Source: Pararhodonellum marinum (GTDB lineage Bacteria > Bacteroidota > Bacteroidia > Cytophagales > Cyclobacteriaceae). Taken from it: a DNA stretch of 64,000 bases. The position numbers were made by a program, and so were the translations under genes. The stretch lies in NCBI RefSeq assembly GCF_015354735.1, contig NZ_JACEFJ010000001.1, forward strand, positions 1 to 64,000, given 5' to 3'. The notes under the pieces were generated by a model. The model was given only the letters and a program-made list of their open reading frames with translations, ran no database searches and was not told the DNA's origin. Below, one piece after another: positions 16,324 to 25,184 of the stretch. Within the stretch, counting starts at the first letter, position 1. Each line of letters opens with the position of its first letter.

Positions 16324-17085
16324 TCAAAGGTAAAGCTTCAACCCATCGTATGCGAGGAAAATATTTTCAGGGAGTTGTTCCTGTATTGCTGCGTGCCTGC
16401 CGAGTCGATGACTGATATGTGTAAAATAAGCTTTCTCCGGATCGATGGATTTTACCATCCGGACAGCTTCTTCCAGTGTAAAATGGGAAATGTGTGGAGA
16501 AAGTTGTAGGGCATTCAAGACCAGGGTTTTAGTCCCTTTGATTTTTTCCAGCTCTTTTTGGCTGATGGTTTTTGCATCGGTGATATAGGTGAAATCCTCA
16601 ATTCTAAATCCCAAGACAGGCAACCTGTGGTGCATCACTTCTATGGGGTTAAAAGTGACACCCAATACCTCAAAAGGCTGGTTTTCAATAAAATTGGGCA
16701 TCACCTGAGGAATACCGGGGTATTTGTGTTCCGCAAAAATGTAGGCATACTCCATTTTTATCTGGTCTATGACAGGTTTTTGACCATAAATGGGCATGTC
16801 CTGTTGTTGACGGAAGTTAAAAGGACGGATATCATCCAAACCAGCGGTGTGGTCTTTGTGTTCATGGGTGTAAATGACCGCATCCAGGCTTTGGATGTTT
16901 TCCCGGAGCATCTGGGCCCGGAAATCAGGGCCGGTGTCAATGACAAAACTTTTTCCTGCGATATCAAGGTGAAGGGAAGTCCTGGTTCTTTTGTCCCGAT
17001 AATCTAGGGAAAGACATACCTCACAGGAACAGCCGATCACAGGAACCCCTTGGGATGTACCTGTTCCTAAAAAAGTGACCGTCAA
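16324..17085 (-). CDS. Metallo-beta-lactamase-fold hydrolase (PhnP/RNase Z-like)
   Basis: A 253-residue cytosolic metal hydrolase. The HxHxDH zinc motif is complete (THEHKDH, H74-H79), preceded by VIDTGPDF. The N-terminal GTSQGVPVIGCSCEVC holds cysteines as in the PhnP group, where they bind structural zinc. The substrate is probably a phosphodiester or cyclic phosphate, but it cannot be fixed from sequence. It overlaps the small gene upstream by four bases and is followed by rqcH after three, so it belongs to the same transcript. Confidence 0.82.
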   Translation of the reverse strand: MTVTFLGTGTSQGVPVIGCSCEVCLSLDYRDKRTRTSLHLDIAGKSFVIDTGPDFRAQMLRENIQSLDAVIYTHEHKDHTAGLDDIRPFNFRQQQDMPIYGQKPVIDQIKMEYAYIFAEHKYPGIPQVMPNFIENQPFEVLGVTFNPIEVMHHRLPVLGFRIEDFTYITDAKTISQKELEKIKGTKTLVLNALQLSPHISHFTLEEAVRMVKSIDPEKAYFTHISHRLGRHAAIQEQLPENIFLAYDGLKLYL

Positions 17086-17360
17086 AGCTTCAATTTGATT
17101 TGCTGTAGCTCACTCAAAAAATCCTGGTTCTTCTTATTTTGGAACTGTTGTGGGTTCATTTGAATTTCCTTGATGATGTCTACGAGGGTATTGATTTTGC
17201 CTTCCAAGGTGTAGTACTTGTTGACGATCACGACTTTGGTGTCTCTAAGGATACAATACCCAGACTTAAAATTTCCCTTTTCGTACCTAAGGATGTACTC
17301 AGACTCAGCAAACAGGTTTTCTAATTTATCTAAATAATGCTTGGAGTACCGAATGATCAT
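17082..17360 (-). CDS. Conserved small protein of unknown function
   Basis: A 92-residue protein with no signal peptide or membrane segment and no family that I recognise. The centre (RDTKVVIVNKYYTLEGKINTLVDIIKEI) looks like a beta-hairpin followed by a helix, and the C terminus is a charged helix. It overlaps the response regulator gene upstream and the MBL-fold gene downstream by four bases each. That tight coupling is the main evidence that it is real. Confidence 0.75.
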   Translation of the reverse strand: MIIRYSKHYLDKLENLFAESEYILRYEKGNFKSGYCILRDTKVVIVNKYYTLEGKINTLVDIIKEIQMNPQQFQNKKNQDFLSELQQIKLKL

Positions 17361-17743
17361 TGCTTGGCAGTGATGTGTTTTTTAACAGTGGCTAGTAAAT
17401 GGTCATAATCCAAGGGTTTTTGTATGTAATCATCCAACCCCGCATTTTTAAAGTCATCCATGGTGTAATTTTTAAAATTCCCCGTGATGGCTACGATAGG
17501 TACCTTGGCTTTTTTTTCATCTTTCATTGCCCTGATCGCTTTGGTACATTCGATGCCATCCATGATGGGCATGTTGATGTCCATCAGGATCAAATCAAAA
17601 TCCTCCTGATTCAGTTTATCAATCACTTGTTTTCCGTTTTTCACAGCAGTGATGTTGTAATTTTCAAACATCAGGACATTTTTGGTCAAGTTGATGATGA
17701 CTGAGCTGTCTTCTGCTACCAAAACTTTTTTAGTATCACTCAT
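17357..17743 (-). CDS. Single-domain response regulator (CheY-like)
   Basis: A 128-residue receiver domain with nothing attached. The phosphorylation site is D55 in ILMDINMPIMDG, the acidic pocket is E11/D12, and the conserved lysine is K109 (YIQKPLDY). It has no output domain, so it acts either as a phosphate shuttle or by binding a partner. It overlaps by eight bases the RR-HPt gene upstream, from which it could receive phosphate. No histidine kinase is adjacent. Confidence 0.92.
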   Translation of the reverse strand: MSDTKKVLVAEDSSVIINLTKNVLMFENYNITAVKNGKQVIDKLNQEDFDLILMDINMPIMDGIECTKAIRAMKDEKKAKVPIVAITGNFKNYTMDDFKNAGLDDYIQKPLDYDHLLATVKKHITAKQ

Positions 17744-18488
17744 GAGTGGTTATAATTTGTAGTGTATTAAGATGAGCTTTAAAGTTATTCAAATGTTGTT
17801 TTAATACTAAATTATTCTCCAAAATATCTTCAAGATGAACATTTTTGATCTTTTTTTCGAAAAATGTCACAAATTTAAAAAGCTGGGTTGCTCCTAAAGT
17901 CCCTGAATTCCCCTTTAATATATGCAATTTTTCTCCAATATCCTCATAGTTCTGCTTTTCGATACTTTCTCCGATTTCAGCGATCAAACCCTCCGCCTCC
18001 TCCAAAAAATCTTGGTACACTTCATGGATATTTTCTTTGGAATTGAATTTTAGCAGTTGAAAGTAGACCTTTTGATCCAGGATTTCATCCTCTAGCGTGT
18101 CTTTTTGCTCGAAATGGGCTTCTCTTTTCAACAAATGGAAGTGAATGGCTTCCAAGAGTGTTTTGGGCTTAACTGGCTTGGCCATAAAATCGTCGAAACC
18201 CACCGACAGAAAGTAATTCTTATCTTCTTGGTTGGAGTAGGCTGAGATCGCAATGACCGGCGCTTGGCTCAAGTTGTCGTTTTTGATCTTTTTCAGCGCC
18301 GAAATACCGTCTAACATGGGCATTTGGATGTCCATTAGGATTAGGTCAAATCCTTCTTGGCTGAGTTTTTCAAGGGCCTCCTTGCCGTTGTTGGCAGTGG
18401 CATAAGGATAATGATAACTGATGATGTTCTCAAAAACCTGCCGGTTCAGTGCATTATCATCGACAATCAGGATCTTTTTGTTTTTCAT
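17736..18488 (-). CDS. Response regulator with C-terminal HPt domain
   Basis: A 250-residue phosphorelay protein. The receiver occupies residues 1-120 with D53 (LMDIQMPMLDG) and K104 (MAKPVKPKT). An HPt domain in about 140-240 carries the phosphorylatable H189 in HILKGNSGTLGA. It could pass phosphate between a distant hybrid kinase and the single-domain regulator encoded next. Its ATG (18486-18488) overlaps on the opposite strand an ATG at 18487 that lies in the miaA frame. Confidence 0.92.
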   Translation of the reverse strand: MKNKKILIVDDNALNRQVFENIISYHYPYATANNGKEALEKLSQEGFDLILMDIQMPMLDGISALKKIKNDNLSQAPVIAISAYSNQEDKNYFLSVGFDDFMAKPVKPKTLLEAIHFHLLKREAHFEQKDTLEDEILDQKVYFQLLKFNSKENIHEVYQDFLEEAEGLIAEIGESIEKQNYEDIGEKLHILKGNSGTLGATQLFKFVTFFEKKIKNVHLEDILENNLVLKQHLNNFKAHLNTLQIITTHE

Positions 18489-18528
18489 GCCGTTTTATTC
18501 CTATTTTTACCGAAAAATATTTTTCAGT

Positions 18529-19440
18529 TTGGACCTTAAAAAAAACCTCATTTGTATTGTAGGCCCAACAGCGGTGGGCAAAACAAACTTGTGCTTAAAA
18601 CTAGCTAAAAATTTTCAAACTGTAATTCTTTCTTCTGATAGTCGGCAATTTTACCGGGAGTTGGAATTGGGTACAGCAAAGCCAAGCGCTCTGGAATTAC
18701 AATTGATCCCTCATTATTTTATCAACAGTATTTCCATTTTTGACCCCTATGATGTCAAACAATTCGAGCGGGAGGCTTTGGCCCTACTCAGTGAATTGTT
18801 TAGGGAGCATGACTGCGCCATTGTGACAGGCGGTTCGGGGCTTTTTGTAGATGTATTGGCTCATGGGATAGATGAACTGCCTCCAATTCCCAAAAACATC
18901 CGTAAATCCCTAGATCTGCGTTTTGAAAATGAGGGGCTTGCAACGCTTCAGGAACAATTGGCAAAATTGGACCCGGACTATCATGAGGTGGTAGATTTGA
19001 AAAATCCCCAAAGGCTGATAAGGGCCTTGGAAGTATGTCTGGCAACCGGTCAACCCTACAGCAGTTTCAGAAGTAAGAAAAAGATCCAAAGGCCCTTCCG
19101 GATACTTTGGGTTGGCCTAAATCGGGATAGGGCAGAGCTGTATCAAAGGATCGACCAAAGGATGGAAGAAATGATCGAAAAGGGTTTGTTTGAAGAAGCC
19201 CGAAAGCTATATCCCTACAGAGATTTAAATGCCTTACAAACGGTCGGATACACCGAAATCTTCGGATATCTTGAGGCTCAGTATGACAAAGAAGAGGCCA
19301 TCCGGCTGCTGAAGCGGAATTCCAGACGATATGCGAAGAGACAACTGACCTGGTTCAGAAAAAACCCGGAGATCAAATGGTTTCATCCTGATCAATATGA
19401 GGAAATCTTAAGCTACCTTAAAGATCAAATGGGCGTGTAA
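18529..19440 (+). CDS. miaA: tRNA dimethylallyltransferase
   Basis: Adds the dimethylallyl group to A37 of tRNAs reading UNN codons. The P-loop GPTAVGKT near the N terminus, the DSRQFYRELELGTAKP motif and the C-terminal KRQLTWFRKN segment are all present. The start is uncertain: an in-frame ATG at 18487 would overlap the divergent response regulator start and add residues unlike the family, so I prefer TTG at 18529 (MDLKKNLICIVGPTAVGKT, 303 residues). The 3' end overlaps the convergent gene by 16 bases. Confidence 0.93.
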   Translation: MDLKKNLICIVGPTAVGKTNLCLKLAKNFQTVILSSDSRQFYRELELGTAKPSALELQLIPHYFINSISIFDPYDVKQFEREALALLSELFREHDCAIVTGGSGLFVDVLAHGIDELPPIPKNIRKSLDLRFENEGLATLQEQLAKLDPDYHEVVDLKNPQRLIRALEVCLATGQPYSSFRSKKKIQRPFRILWVGLNRDRAELYQRIDQRMEEMIEKGLFEEARKLYPYRDLNALQTVGYTEIFGYLEAQYDKEEAIRLLKRNSRRYAKRQLTWFRKNPEIKWFHPDQYEEILSYLKDQMGV

Positions 19441-19769
19441 CCTATTACTTTGGCTATAAACTGATAGGGTTTGGTTTTGATCAGTCTATTGTATTCCATT
19501 TTCAAGCGCTTGGCACTCTGCAGATGTGGTCTGGCGCGATTCACCTTATCCACGGCTACGGGGTCCGTCTGATTTTGCTTTTGCAATAGGAAATTCGCCT
19601 CCAATTCAGAAAAATCCCTGGAACTTGAATCTTTGGAATCCAGGATTTGGGCCAAATGGTCTAAACTGTTTTGGTATTGTTTTAATTTTGCCTTGAAGGT
19701 TTGAGTGACAACCATGACAAAAAGGAAAAGAAATCCACTCAGGGTGAGGAAAATTGGTACAAAACCCAT
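19425..19769 (-). CDS. Small membrane-anchored protein, LemA-like C terminus
   Basis: A 114-residue protein: one N-terminal membrane helix (residues about 3-24) followed by a soluble, helical, charged part. The end (KMEYNRLIKTKPYQFIAKVIGYTP) is reminiscent of the YN..I...P...A...G segment of LemA proteins, but the protein is shorter than LemA and the match is by eye only. It follows pfkA by two bases on the same strand and converges with miaA, sharing 16 bases at the 3' ends. Function unknown. Confidence 0.7.
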   Translation of the reverse strand: MGFVPIFLTLSGFLFLFVMVVTQTFKAKLKQYQNSLDHLAQILDSKDSSSRDFSELEANFLLQKQNQTDPVAVDKVNRARPHLQSAKRLKMEYNRLIKTKPYQFIAKVIGYTPI

Positions 19770-19771
19770 GG

Positions 19772-20746
19772 TTAAATGCTAAGTATCTCAATCAACCGAA
19801 GGTGGTCTTTTTTGATGGGCTTATCTTTTCCAATGCAATCCGAGAAGGGCGTGTAGACTACCTCTCCGTTGACCACCCCTGCCATGCAATTGGTATGTCC
19901 CGCCATCAGCCCCTCTACTGCTGCCATACCGCACCTACTACCTAAAACCCGGTCCCTGGCTGTAGGGTTGCCACCCCGCTGAATGTGACCCAAAGTAGTC
20001 ACTTTGAAATCTTTTTCGTCATCTTTGATCTTGACCTTCACTTTTTCCATGATTTCACTGGCACTTCCTTCTTCATCTCCTTCGGCTACCACTACGATGC
20101 TGGAAGTCTTTGTTTTTCTAAGGTTTTTTAGGGATTTCACCACCGTGTCCAAACTGGTTTTTGTTTCCGGTACCATGACAAATTCTGCCCCGCCACCGAT
20201 GCCACATTCTACGGCAATGTACCCACTGTCCCTTCCCATCACTTCTATGAAGAAAATCCTGTCATGTGCTGCGGCCGTGTCCCGAATCTTGTCTATGGCC
20301 TCCAGGGCGGTATTGACGGCTGTATCAAATCCAATGGTGAAGTCTGTACCATAAATATCATTGTCTATGGTACCGGGGCAACCGATGATTGGCAGTCCAA
20401 ACTCTTCTGAAAATACCTTAGCTCCTGTAAAAGTACCATCACCACCGATAGCAACCACCCCCTCTATGCCTAGGCTTTTGAGCTGATCATAGGCTTTTTG
20501 GCGACCTTCTTTGGTCATGAACTCCATGCTTCGGGCTGATTTTAATATGGTACCCCCGCGCTGTATGATGTTGCTGACCGAATGGCTTTGCATTTTTTTG
20601 ATGTTGCCCTTGATCATGCCATCATAGCCATAATAAATGCCAAAAATCTCCAACCCATGGTAGATGCTGGTACGTACGACTGACCTAACACAGGCATTCA
20701 TGCCAGGCGCATCTCCTCCTGAGGTGAAAACTGCAATTTTTTTCAT
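19772..20746 (-). CDS. pfkA: ATP-dependent 6-phosphofructokinase
   Basis: Phosphorylates fructose 6-phosphate, the committing step of glycolysis. The N-terminal GGDAPGMNACVR, the GGDGTFTGA nucleotide loop and the catalytic PGTIDND are present. Gly and not Lys in that last motif (PGTIDND versus PKTIDND) favours ATP over pyrophosphate as phosphoryl donor. MGRDSGYIA and the C-terminal GHIQRGG are intact. The length of 324 residues is typical. Followed closely by the small LemA-like gene. Confidence 0.96.
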   Translation of the reverse strand: MKKIAVFTSGGDAPGMNACVRSVVRTSIYHGLEIFGIYYGYDGMIKGNIKKMQSHSVSNIIQRGGTILKSARSMEFMTKEGRQKAYDQLKSLGIEGVVAIGGDGTFTGAKVFSEEFGLPIIGCPGTIDNDIYGTDFTIGFDTAVNTALEAIDKIRDTAAAHDRIFFIEVMGRDSGYIAVECGIGGGAEFVMVPETKTSLDTVVKSLKNLRKTKTSSIVVVAEGDEEGSASEIMEKVKVKIKDDEKDFKVTTLGHIQRGGNPTARDRVLGSRCGMAAVEGLMAGHTNCMAGVVNGEVVYTPFSDCIGKDKPIKKDHLRLIEILSI

Positions 20747-21002
20747 GATTTAACAGGTTTTTTCAAGCCCTAAAAATAGAGAATAATGCCTTGATTTTTG
20801 TGCTTTGACTAAATTCTTTTATTCCCTAAGGCCCTCTTTAGGTCTATTTTTTACCTAAGGAAATGACAATCACGGGATTTGGAGAAAAAGAAGGTGCATT
20901 TCTGGAGCAGAACTTAAAATAGATAAAGGAATTTGCTGAGAAAGGAAAGTCAGTCATTTGGGATATTGCCTTTTGCCTCATCAAATTCCCCTTACATTTC
21001 CT

Positions 21003-21010
21003 TACCTTTG
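21003..21010 (+). promoter_or_regulatory. Candidate -7 box for rlmN
   Basis: TACCTTTG matches TAnnTTTG exactly and ends four bases before the rlmN ATG. If used, transcription would begin at or next to the start codon, giving a leaderless or nearly leaderless mRNA. No TTTG was found at the standard -33 distance. Confidence 0.3.
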
Positions 21011-21014
21011 CAAG

Positions 21015-22073
21015 ATGGAAGGCAATACCAAACAAGACATCCGAAAATTGAGCTTGGAAGAGTTGGAGACTTTTTTTCTGGAGAAGGGAGACAAAAAATT
21101 CAGGGCAAAACAGGTGTATGAATGGCTGTGGCACAAGTCATTGAAGAATTTTGATGACATGAGCAATATTTCCAAGGCTACCCGTGAACTGCTTAAGGAG
21201 CATTTTGACATCAACCATATTCAGGTTGACTTGATGCAGCATTCCACAGATGGTACCATCAAGAATGCTGTCAAACTTTTTGATGATAAAATCGTGGAAT
21301 CGGTTCTTATTCCTACTTCCAAAAGGATAACCGCCTGTGTCTCATCTCAGGTGGGATGTAGTCTGGATTGTAACTTTTGTGCCACAGCACGCCTGAAGAG
21401 GATGCGCAACCTCAATCCGGATGAAATATATGATCAAGTGGTGGCCATCAAGGAAGAAGCTGAAACCTATTTTAGCCGCCCGCTCACCAACATTGTATTT
21501 ATGGGTATGGGGGAGCCTTTGTTGAATTACAACAATGTTCTTTCTGCTATTGATAAAATCACCTCACCGGAAGGTTTGGGTATGGCTCCCAGGAGAATTA
21601 CCCTTTCCACCGTGGGCATTCCCAAAATGATTCGGAAAATGGCCGATGACGGGGTACGTTTCAATTTGGCAGTATCTCTGCATGCAGCAATCAATGAAAC
21701 CAGGACCCGCCTGATGCCCATCAATGCAACCAATCCTTTGGAGGATTTGGCTGAATCCTTACAGTATTGGTACCAAAAAACCAAGCGTAAAGTAACCTAT
21801 GAATACGTGATCTGGGATGGTATCAATGATGATGAAAAGCATGCCGTAGCCTTGGCCAAATTTTGCAAAATCATTCCCTCAAAAGTGAATATCATTCAAT
21901 ACAACCCCATCGATGAGGGGGAATTCCGCCAGGCCTCGCAAGATGCAGTAAATAGGTACGTGCGTATCTTGGAGAATCATGGTATCATCGCCAAGGTGCG
22001 TAAATCCCGCGGTCAGGACATCGATGCTGCCTGCGGTCAACTGGCCAACAAAAATGAAGTGGCAGCCCTTTGA
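21015..22073 (+). CDS. rlmN: Dual-specificity 23S rRNA/tRNA adenine-C2 methyltransferase
   Basis: Radical SAM enzyme that methylates C2 of A2503 in 23S rRNA and A37 of some tRNAs. The iron-sulfur cluster motif CxxxCxxC is C115, C119, C122 (GCSLDCNFC), and the C-terminal mechanistic cysteine is C340 (DAACGQLANK). The frame is open 19 codons further upstream, but ATG at 21015 (MEGNTKQDIRKL) gives the usual length of 352 residues. Confidence 0.95.
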   Translation: MEGNTKQDIRKLSLEELETFFLEKGDKKFRAKQVYEWLWHKSLKNFDDMSNISKATRELLKEHFDINHIQVDLMQHSTDGTIKNAVKLFDDKIVESVLIPTSKRITACVSSQVGCSLDCNFCATARLKRMRNLNPDEIYDQVVAIKEEAETYFSRPLTNIVFMGMGEPLLNYNNVLSAIDKITSPEGLGMAPRRITLSTVGIPKMIRKMADDGVRFNLAVSLHAAINETRTRLMPINATNPLEDLAESLQYWYQKTKRKVTYEYVIWDGINDDEKHAVALAKFCKIIPSKVNIIQYNPIDEGEFRQASQDAVNRYVRILENHGIIAKVRKSRGQDIDAACGQLANKNEVAAL

Positions 22074-22365
22074 ACAAGCAAAGATTTTTTTCACCATACA
22101 ACAGATGGTTAGCATACCCAGGCACATTTTTGGAGTTAATTTGGCCAGGAGCGTGTTCCTATTTGGTTTTTTCCGTGTTTAATTTCCTCGATCCTCAAAA
22201 AAGTTTATTCCAAAAAATAAATGCTTTAAAAAAGCGGGGTTTTCTTTCATGCATCCTCCAACTTTTCTGATACTTATTGAATTAATTACAGGATTAACTC
22301 TTTAAAAATTTCACTATGAATAAAGTGTATATTTCGCTAATATTGAAAAACTAACTGTTTATTCT
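22074..22365. other. Intergenic, no gene seen
   Basis: AT-rich gap between rlmN and the plug-domain protein. A 66-codon frame beginning at the rlmN stop (22070-22270) has no family signature and is not called. TATATTTC, one mismatch from a -7 box, lies about 33 bases before the ATG at 22366. Confidence 0.5.
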
Positions 22366-25074
22366 ATGAAAAAGTATGGTTTCTTTTTGGTCGCTTTTTG
22401 CTTTTTGTTTTTAAGCTTTACTTCAATTCCTTTTCAGGACAGAAACCCGGTTGTCGAAAGGATTCAGGGTTGGTTCCAAAAAATGCAGGATGAATTTCCG
22501 GTTGAAAAAGTGCATCTGCATCTGGACCGACATCAATATACCTTAGGTGAAGATGTATGGTTTAAAGCCTACCTAACTGCAGGAAGCACGCAGATTCCTA
22601 CCCCCCTGAGTGGGACTTTGTATGTAGATCTTTTTGATGCCACCGGCGCTTTAATACAACAAAAAAAAATCAAAATTGAAAATGGAACGGGGCATGGAGA
22701 AATCAAGCTGCCCCAGTTTACAGAGGAGGGGATATTTCAAATCAAGGCCTACACAGCATGGATGAGAAATTTTGGAGAGGAATATTTTTTTCAGGAAAAA
22801 ATAAAAGTCTCGGATGCAGAGGCGGGCGTGTTTCAGCCTGCTATGGAATTTAAAACCATCACTTCTGATGGAAGCAAGGTGTCCTATCAGAGTTCCCTTT
22901 TGGTATTGGATTCCCAAGGAGAACCTTTTGGGCAAAAACAGATTGATGTACATGTGATGGGCGAAAATCAAACCCTTTACAGTGAAAAAATCACCCTCAA
23001 CACCCAAGGGGAAGCCAATCTCAATTTCTCCATACCTGAAAAGCCCTTTGCTTTTCAACAAATACAGCTCACCTATTGGGAAGATGAAGCATTTCCCATT
23101 ATCAAAAGTGTCCGGCTTCCCTATGCCTTTTCCCTGGCAGATGTGCAGTTTCTGCCGGAAGGAGGTCAGCTCTTGCAGGGGAAGAAAAACAACGTGGCTT
23201 TCAGAGGAGTATATCCTGACGGTGAACCGGCTGATTTTAGCGGGGAACTGATGGTAGAGGGTATGGAGCAAGCAGTCGTTTTGGAGAGCTGGTTTGGGGG
23301 AATGGGTAAATTTGAGATGGTACCTGCACAAACCAAACCCTACACAGTGCGTCTAAAAGAAAAGAAAAGCGGTCAGGAAAAGGAGGTGGTTTTACCTGCT
23401 GCTAAAGCAAAGGGTTTGACCATGCAGGTGGCCAATAATCCAGCTGCCAACTACGTGACGGTTTTCATTCAGGGTGATAGTGATTATCAAAACCTTATTC
23501 TGGTCAGCCAAACCAGAGGCATCATCAATTACATGATCGGTGGCGCGCTGAACAATGGCATATGGGGTGTAAGAATACCCCGATCTAATTTAATCAGTGG
23601 AATCAACCAGATTACGGTACTGACCGCAGATGGCCAGGCGCTTATGGAGCGCTTGGTTTTCATCCATACCGATGAACATCTCCAATTGAGCTTGGATGAA
23701 AGCCAAAAGGGAAGTCTGGGCGAAAGGGCAGAAGTAAAGCTTCGTCTCAAGTCCCAGCATCAGGATACGCCAGTCCCCGCAAATTTTTCTGTCAGCATCA
23801 TTGATTTTGGCCAGGTGGAAGAGGAGGGATATGGCTACAAAAATATTTTTTCTTCCTTGCTAATGGATTCTGATCTGAAAGGAAACATTTATTCTCCGGG
23901 GTATTATTTTAAAGATCGTGCACCAGAAACTTTGGAAGCCTTGGACCTTGTGATGTTGACCCATGGATGGACCCGATTTGAGTGGGAGGATGTGTTAAGT
24001 GAAAAGTTTCCCACCATAGACCATTTCATCGAACAGGGCATTAATCTTGAAGGAAATGTGGTAGATCCCAATGGCTCCAAAAAGGGACTTGGTGGTGGTG
24101 CGGTATCTGCCATGGTAGGTCAAGGGCTTGAGATCATCTCCTCCGAATATGGTGAAAATGGCCGTTTTATTTTTATGGGTATGGACTATCAGGATACCAT
24201 GCAGATCACCATTACAGCTAAAGACAAAAGGCTTTCAGAAAATGTGGAAATTTCGGTAGAGGTCCCCCAGCCTGTTTTGGATAGAGTAGGACCGAGTTTC
24301 AAACCTGAGTTCAAATTCCCCAAATCCCTGGCTGAAGGTTACCGGGAAAGGCAACTGATGCAGCGCATGCAGGAAGATCCAGATTTGGTAGATTTGGAGG
24401 CGGTGACGATTCAGGATGAAAGGATCGATGTGGAAATGGAAAACATTCAAAAAATTTATGGAAATGGTGATGTGTCTTTGGATCCTTCAAAAATACTAGG
24501 CGCAATAGCTTTTACCAATGTGTTTCAAATGATCCAAGGAAGGGTTTCTGGTGTACAGGTTTTGGTCAATGGACCAAATGCCTCCGTCTTAATCCGTGGA
24601 GTAGGTTCATTAATGGGTGGTACTGAACCCCTCTATTTATTGGACAATCAACCAGTGGATGCAGGCACCCTGCTTTTGGTCAATCCCCAGGATGTGGCTG
24701 TGATTGATGTGTTTAAAGATCCAGCGAGAGCAGCTATTTTTGGTGCTCAGGGAGCCAATGGGGCGATTGCTGTCTACACCAAAAGAGGCTCAGGAATAGC
24801 TGATTTCAAAACCAAGGGCAAATTGGTCACACGATATGGAGGATATGCCTCTCCGAAGGAATTTTATCATCCTAAATATGACCAAAAAAGTGTCAGCACG
24901 GCCTTGAATGACAAGAGAACAACCCTCTATTGGGAACCCAATCTGCAGACTTCGGTGGATGGATCCGTTGAGTTTGCTTTTTATAACTCGGATATTGCCA
25001 AAAAACACCTCATAGTGATAGAAGGAATGGATGCATCCGGCAGGATAGGCAGATTGGAAAAGTTGATGGAGTAG
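22366..25074 (+). CDS. Macroglobulin-like protein with TonB-receptor plug domain
   Basis: A 902-residue exported protein with a signal peptide (residues 1-22). Residues about 45-140 resemble the MG2 domain of alpha-2-macroglobulin-like proteins (VHLHLDRHQYTLGEDVWFKAY). Further beta-sandwich repeats follow, and near 745-835 there is a TonB-dependent receptor plug (GRVSGVQV, VLIRGVGSL, PLYLLDNQPV, ANGAIAVYTKRG). No barrel follows the plug: the protein ends about 70 residues later. Such barrel-less plug proteins recur in Bacteroidota; their job is not established that I know of. It has no partner gene apart from a small barrel protein after it. Confidence 0.8.
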   Translation: MKKYGFFLVAFCFLFLSFTSIPFQDRNPVVERIQGWFQKMQDEFPVEKVHLHLDRHQYTLGEDVWFKAYLTAGSTQIPTPLSGTLYVDLFDATGALIQQKKIKIENGTGHGEIKLPQFTEEGIFQIKAYTAWMRNFGEEYFFQEKIKVSDAEAGVFQPAMEFKTITSDGSKVSYQSSLLVLDSQGEPFGQKQIDVHVMGENQTLYSEKITLNTQGEANLNFSIPEKPFAFQQIQLTYWEDEAFPIIKSVRLPYAFSLADVQFLPEGGQLLQGKKNNVAFRGVYPDGEPADFSGELMVEGMEQAVVLESWFGGMGKFEMVPAQTKPYTVRLKEKKSGQEKEVVLPAAKAKGLTMQVANNPAANYVTVFIQGDSDYQNLILVSQTRGIINYMIGGALNNGIWGVRIPRSNLISGINQITVLTADGQALMERLVFIHTDEHLQLSLDESQKGSLGERAEVKLRLKSQHQDTPVPANFSVSIIDFGQVEEEGYGYKNIFSSLLMDSDLKGNIYSPGYYFKDRAPETLEALDLVMLTHGWTRFEWEDVLSEKFPTIDHFIEQGINLEGNVVDPNGSKKGLGGGAVSAMVGQGLEIISSEYGENGRFIFMGMDYQDTMQITITAKDKRLSENVEISVEVPQPVLDRVGPSFKPEFKFPKSLAEGYRERQLMQRMQEDPDLVDLEAVTIQDERIDVEMENIQKIYGNGDVSLDPSKILGAIAFTNVFQMIQGRVSGVQVLVNGPNASVLIRGVGSLMGGTEPLYLLDNQPVDAGTLLLVNPQDVAVIDVFKDPARAAIFGAQGANGAIAVYTKRGSGIADFKTKGKLVTRYGGYASPKEFYHPKYDQKSVSTALNDKRTTLYWEPNLQTSVDGSVEFAFYNSDIAKKHLIVIEGMDASGRIGRLEKLME

Positions 25075-25184
25075 GGATAAGATTCAAAAAAGCATGGTCT
25101 TCCATAGGGCTTTTTTCCCTATCTTCGTGGAACCACGAGTTGGCCAACCGAATGATTCAAGCGTATTGACCTAAAGTATTCCTT

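Noticed and set aside
22070-22270. A 66-codon plus-strand frame starting at the rlmN stop.
   Set aside because: It begins with TTG, has no recognisable family or regular membrane pattern and is followed by nothing it could be coupled to. Possible but not supported.
22651-23331. A 226-codon minus-strand frame inside the plug-domain gene.
   Set aside because: Shadow of the 902-residue protein, whose signal peptide, MG2-like domain and plug are in the plus frame.
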